Source: Paenibacillus sp. FSL R5-0912
GTDB taxonomy: Bacteria; Bacillota; Bacilli; Paenibacillales; Paenibacillaceae
Length of the DNA stretch: 64,000 bases
Assembly: GCF_000758605.1 (NCBI RefSeq)
Contig: NZ_CP009282.1
Span: forward strand, 2,294,001-2,358,000
Direction: 5' to 3'
Shown here piece by piece: positions 61,017 to 64,000 of the stretch. A model generated the notes under the pieces. The model had not been told where the DNA came from. It saw only the letters and a list, made by a program, of their open reading frames with translations, and searched no databases. The translations under genes were made by a program, and so were the position numbers. Within the stretch, counting starts at the first letter, position 1, and each line of letters begins with the position of its first letter.

Positions 61017-61032
61017 GAAATCGTTTGCGCAA
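61017..61032. promoter_or_regulatory. Second operator-like site in the malE leader
   Basis: GAAATCGTTTGCGCAA has the right half (CGTTTGCGCAA) of the module operator, about 60 bases before the malE start codon. With the site at 60890 it could allow looping. Confidence 0.45.
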
Positions 61033-61089
61033 AGTCGGAGGCATCATGTTCAAATTAAGTGATATACAAATCGGGAGGGGTTAAAAGCA

Positions 61090-62424
61090 ATGAATTTGAA
61101 AAAAATCATGGTTCTCACCGCATCGTTTTCTATGGCAATGTCGATTACGGCGTGCGGCTCAAACAACAATAACGGGGGAAATGCAGCAGCAACCAATGCT
61201 CCTGCGAATAACGCAGCAGCAACAGACAACGCTGGCACGAACGGCGGGAATGCTCCGGCAACAGATGAGATTGTGCCTGAAGACGGCGCATCACTGGTGG
61301 TCTGGGAGAGTAAAGAAGAAAGAGCATTTGCTGAAGAAATCGCCAAGCAGTTCACCGCGCAGTACAACGTTCCCATCAAAATTGAAGAGGTAGCACCGCC
61401 CGATCAGGTCGGCAAGCTGACACAAGATGGCCCGTCAGGTCTGGCTGCAGACGTTGTCCTCATTCCTCATGATAATCTGGGTAAGGCGGTAAGCGCGAGC
61501 CTGCTGCTTCCAAACGATATTTTCGGTGAGCAGACCAAAGCTGAGAACACAGAAGCATCCATCGTAGGTTCGTCCTATGAGGGTGAACTGTACGGTTATC
61601 CGAGAGCGGCAGAAACCTATGCGCTGTTCTACAACAAATCCCTGGTCAAAGAAGCACCTAAATCCTTCGATGATGTAATTGCCTTCAGCAAAACGTTCAC
61701 TGATAAAGCCAAGAACAGATACGGAATTATGTGGGAAGTCGGCAATATGTACTTCAACTATCCGTTCATCGCTACAACAGGCGGTTACCTGTTCGGCAAA
61801 GACGGCACGGACAAAGACGATATCGGTCTGAACAATGAAGGCGCGATCAAAGGTCTGAGTGAATATGTAAAGCTGAAAGAAATATTGCCGATTAAGAGCG
61901 GCGACATCAACGCAGATATCAAGCGCAGCTTGTTCAACACTGGTGATGTGGCCATGGACATCACTGGACCTTGGGAGCTTGCCGGTTATAAAGAAGCGCT
62001 GGGAGACAACCTTGGTGTCGCATCGATTCCTACCATCGACGGCAAAACGGCAATTACTTTCTCCGGGATTAAAATTTTCGGAGTCAACGCTTATAGTCAG
62101 TATCCGAATGCGGCTAAATTGTATGCCCGCTTTGCTTCCGGCAAAGACGCTCAGCTGACATTGAACAAATTGGTCGGTTCCGTGCCTACGAACAACGAAG
62201 CGCTGCAGGATGCGCAAATCACCGGCGACCCGTTCATATCCGCTTTTGCTGAACAGGCCAAGAACTCCCAGCCAATGCCTTCGATTCCTGAAATGGGTAA
62301 CGTATGGAGCCCGGTAAATGCGGCACTTCCTGAAATTTGGGATAACAACGCAGATCCTAAGGCAGCTATGGACAAAGCAGTAGAACAAATTAAGGATTTG
62401 AATAACGGGGCATCTGCCCAGTAA
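61090..62424 (+). CDS. malE: Maltodextrin-binding lipoprotein of an ABC importer
   Basis: A 444-residue lipoprotein. The signal peptide ends in SITAC (C22), followed by a low-complexity Asn/Ala/Gly linker (about 23-60). The mature protein is a MalE-type binding protein (LVVWESKEERAFAEEIAKQF; DVVLIPHDNLGKAV; YGYPRAAETYALFYNKSLV; GDVAMDITGPWELAGY; IFGVNAYSQYPNAA). It would deliver maltodextrins to MalF/MalG. GGGAGGGG precedes ATG 61090. Promoter and operator sites lie upstream, and malF follows after a hairpin. Confidence 0.95.
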   Translation: MNLKKIMVLTASFSMAMSITACGSNNNNGGNAAATNAPANNAAATDNAGTNGGNAPATDEIVPEDGASLVVWESKEERAFAEEIAKQFTAQYNVPIKIEEVAPPDQVGKLTQDGPSGLAADVVLIPHDNLGKAVSASLLLPNDIFGEQTKAENTEASIVGSSYEGELYGYPRAAETYALFYNKSLVKEAPKSFDDVIAFSKTFTDKAKNRYGIMWEVGNMYFNYPFIATTGGYLFGKDGTDKDDIGLNNEGAIKGLSEYVKLKEILPIKSGDINADIKRSLFNTGDVAMDITGPWELAGYKEALGDNLGVASIPTIDGKTAITFSGIKIFGVNAYSQYPNAAKLYARFASGKDAQLTLNKLVGSVPTNNEALQDAQITGDPFISAFAEQAKNSQPMPSIPEMGNVWSPVNAALPEIWDNNADPKAAMDKAVEQIKDLNNGASAQ

Positions 62425-62501
62425 AATCAGCTCTCCGGCAGTGTAATCATCAGCTGCCCTTGAGGCAACAAACAACCATCAACACACAGTGGAATCAAAT
62501 C

Positions 62502-62526
62502 GCCCGCCGCATAGCTCGCGGCGGGC
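62502..62526 (+). other. malE-malF intercistronic hairpin
   Basis: GCCCGCCGC (62502-62510) pairs with GCGGCGGGC (62518-62526) around a seven-base loop, followed by AGTTTCC. Such hairpins after binding-protein genes usually stabilise the upstream message and reduce read-through, giving more MalE than permease. Confidence 0.65.
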
Positions 62527-62566
62527 AGTTTCCTGAATTCCGCGCGGAGAGGAGAACGGAAGGGAA

Positions 62567-63880
62567 ATGCAGCGATACAAAGCTAGAGCCGCAGTACTGT
62601 CGGCCATTTTTATGGGATTGGGACAAATATATAACCGCCAATTCATCAAAGGGCTTATTTTCATAGCTGTAGAAGCAGGCGCACTATTCTATTTCATTAC
62701 CAATTTGGGCAGGGCCTTCTGGGGCATCACCACACTCGGGGAATCTCCAAGCCGCCTTGAAAAGGTAAAGGGCATTGCCAAAATGGTTCCCGGTGATCAT
62801 TCCATCGTCATTCTGATTGAAAGTCTGATTACCCTGCTGTTCTTGGTTTTATTCCTGATTGTCTGGTACATGAATATTAGGGATGCCCTTAAAATCGGAG
62901 CAGAACGCGAAACCGGTCGTCCCTCGAATACTTTCAAGCAATCCGTACGCTATATTCTGGATTACAAATTTGCCCAGAGCTTTTTGCTGCTTCCGGGTAT
63001 CGGTATTTTGTTCTTCACCATCATGCCGATTATTTTTATGATCATGCTGGCCTTCACTAACTACGCCGCACCCGATCACATCCCGCCGGCCAGGCTGGTG
63101 GACTGGGTAGGCTTTGAAACCTTCCGTAACCTGCTGGTGCTGAAATCCTGGAGCCAGACCTTTTATGGAGTACTTACCTGGACAATTATCTGGGCGGTTC
63201 TATCGACTGTAACTACTTACTTCGGCGGGATGCTCGTTGCCCTGCTGATCAACCAAAAGGGGATCCGCTTCAAGGGACTATGGAGAATGATTCTGATCAT
63301 CCCCTATGCCGTGCCGCAGATGATCTCCCTCCTGCTGATGCGCAACCTGTTCAACGGACAGTTTGGCCCGATCAACCAGTATCTCGGCTACTTCGGACTT
63401 GGCGGACTGCCATGGCTGACTGATCCGTTCTGGGCGAAGGTCACGGTTATCATCGTCAACATGTGGGTCGGTATTCCGGTATCTATGCTGCTCATCATGG
63501 GCGTGCTGACCACAATCCCGCGGGATATGTATGAAGCAGCCGAAGTGGACGGGGCTACGAATTATCAGAAGTTCCGGATTGTCACCCTGCCGATGATTCT
63601 GTTCTCTACCGCGCCAACGCTGATTATGCAATTTGCCGGAAATATCAACAATTTCAACGCGATCTACCTGCTGACCGGAGGCAGTCCGGTGAAAGGTGAC
63701 TATCAGTATGCCGGGTCAACGGACCTGCTGGTAACGTGGCTGTATAAGCTGACGCTGGATCAGAATAAGAATAATATGGCTTCTGCAATAGGCATTATAC
63801 TCTTCATCATTGTTGCCGGGTTCTCCCTGTATAATTACCGCCGGACCAAATCATTCCAAGAGGAGGATATGATTCAATGA
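62567..63880 (+). CDS. malF: Maltodextrin ABC transporter permease MalF/MdxF
   Basis: A 437-residue inner-membrane permease. The N-terminal portion (SAIFMGLGQIYNRQFIKGLIF, plus a second hydrophobic segment at about 85-105) is the extra membrane region of Gram-positive MdxF proteins. The core permease has about six helices and the EAA loop MYEAAEVDGATNYQKFRIVT. The GGSPVKGDYQYAGSTDLLVTWLY loop near the C terminus is typical of maltodextrin permeases. ATG 62567 follows GGAAGGGAA. The stop overlaps the malG start (ATGA), so the two are translationally coupled. Confidence 0.95.
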   Translation: MQRYKARAAVLSAIFMGLGQIYNRQFIKGLIFIAVEAGALFYFITNLGRAFWGITTLGESPSRLEKVKGIAKMVPGDHSIVILIESLITLLFLVLFLIVWYMNIRDALKIGAERETGRPSNTFKQSVRYILDYKFAQSFLLLPGIGILFFTIMPIIFMIMLAFTNYAAPDHIPPARLVDWVGFETFRNLLVLKSWSQTFYGVLTWTIIWAVLSTVTTYFGGMLVALLINQKGIRFKGLWRMILIIPYAVPQMISLLLMRNLFNGQFGPINQYLGYFGLGGLPWLTDPFWAKVTVIIVNMWVGIPVSMLLIMGVLTTIPRDMYEAAEVDGATNYQKFRIVTLPMILFSTAPTLIMQFAGNINNFNAIYLLTGGSPVKGDYQYAGSTDLLVTWLYKLTLDQNKNNMASAIGIILFIIVAGFSLYNYRRTKSFQEEDMIQ

Positions 63881-64000
63881 TCATCGGACGCAAGCTTACG
63901 GGCTTTATTCGTTTGGGCCTCAGCTACATCATTCTGGTTATCCTGGCGATTGCAGCGATCTATCCGGCACTCTGGATTCTTCTGGCATCCTTCCGTCCGG
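63877..64000 (+). CDS. malG: Maltodextrin ABC transporter permease MalG, 5' part only
   Basis: The frame opens at ATG 63877, overlapping the malF TGA, with AGGAGG at 63861-63866, and runs off the window. The 41 visible residues contain one membrane helix (LGLSYIILVILAIAAIYPALWIL) followed by LASFRP, as expected at the N terminus of MalG/MdxG permeases. Confidence 0.88.
   Translation, partial: MIIGRKLTGFIRLGLSYIILVILAIAAIYPALWILLASFRP

Overview
The window looks like a chromosome segment of a Paenibacillus-type, spore-forming Firmicute. The evidence is the gene repertoire (a SpoVR-family gene, LplB/LplC-type sugar permeases, YesN-like AraC sensors, an S-layer-anchored amylopullulanase, MdxEF-like maltodextrin transport), strong AGGAGG ribosome binding sites, frequent TTG/GTG starts, LacI- and CcpA-type operators, and a mid-range GC core interrupted by AT-rich stretches. 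No rRNA, tRNA, CRISPR array or intact transposase is visible.

Layout. (1) 1-7260: an AT-rich defence island with the 3' part of a DUF6884-DUF7662-like gene, a putative nuclease-fold partner, and a complete type I restriction-modification operon (hsdR-hsdM-hsdS). (2) 7260-9062: a spoVR gene truncated exactly where a palindromic repeat begins; a second copy of the repeat lies 1.5 kb away, with a small unknown gene between them. (3) 9073-13464: an ArsR-type regulator divergent from a GH2 / GH105 operon. (4) 13570-20426: an FAD-dependent oxidoreductase with a discoidin-like tail, an AraC regulator, and a three-gene sugar ABC importer read from a perfect CcpA (cre) site. (5) 20430-22860: an AT-rich accessory stretch with short repeats, a MITE-like element and three small orphan genes. 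(6) 22964-32521: a pectin/oligogalacturonide locus with a membrane AraC sensor, GH43, GH28, AraC, pectin methylesterase, an esterase and GH105. None of these enzymes has a signal peptide, so the pathway appears cytoplasmic. (7) 32660-43248: assorted genes, namely a uridine-kinase-like P-loop protein, a broken DinB gene, a DUF4362 lipoprotein followed by a two-component system and a BcrA-like ABC exporter, an orphan soluble histidine kinase, a methyltransferase, a DegV protein and an AraC/GyrI-like regulator. (8) 43392-64000: a maltose/starch regulon with oligo-1,6-glucosidase, maltose phosphorylase, beta-phosphoglucomutase, a LacI-type regulator, a 2566-residue two-headed amylopullulanase, a cytosolic neopullulanase/cyclomaltodextrinase and the malEFG importer (malG cut by the window end).

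How the parts work together. The amylopullulanase would cut starch and pullulan at the cell surface, and MalEFG would import the maltodextrins. The neopullulanase-type enzyme and oligo-1,6-glucosidase would trim them, while maltose phosphorylase and beta-phosphoglucomutase would turn maltose into glucose plus glucose-6-phosphate. Copies of a GCAAACGTTTGC-type operator lie in front of every transcription unit of this module. In the pectin region, imported oligosaccharides would be demethylated, deacetylated, hydrolysed by GH28/GH43, and their unsaturated ends removed by GH105.

The most unusual non-coding features are three copies of a 130-175 bp imperfect palindrome (near 10064, 45146 and 47755), the repeat-associated truncation of spoVR, and 11-bp-phased direct repeats in front of the BcrA-like ABC operon.
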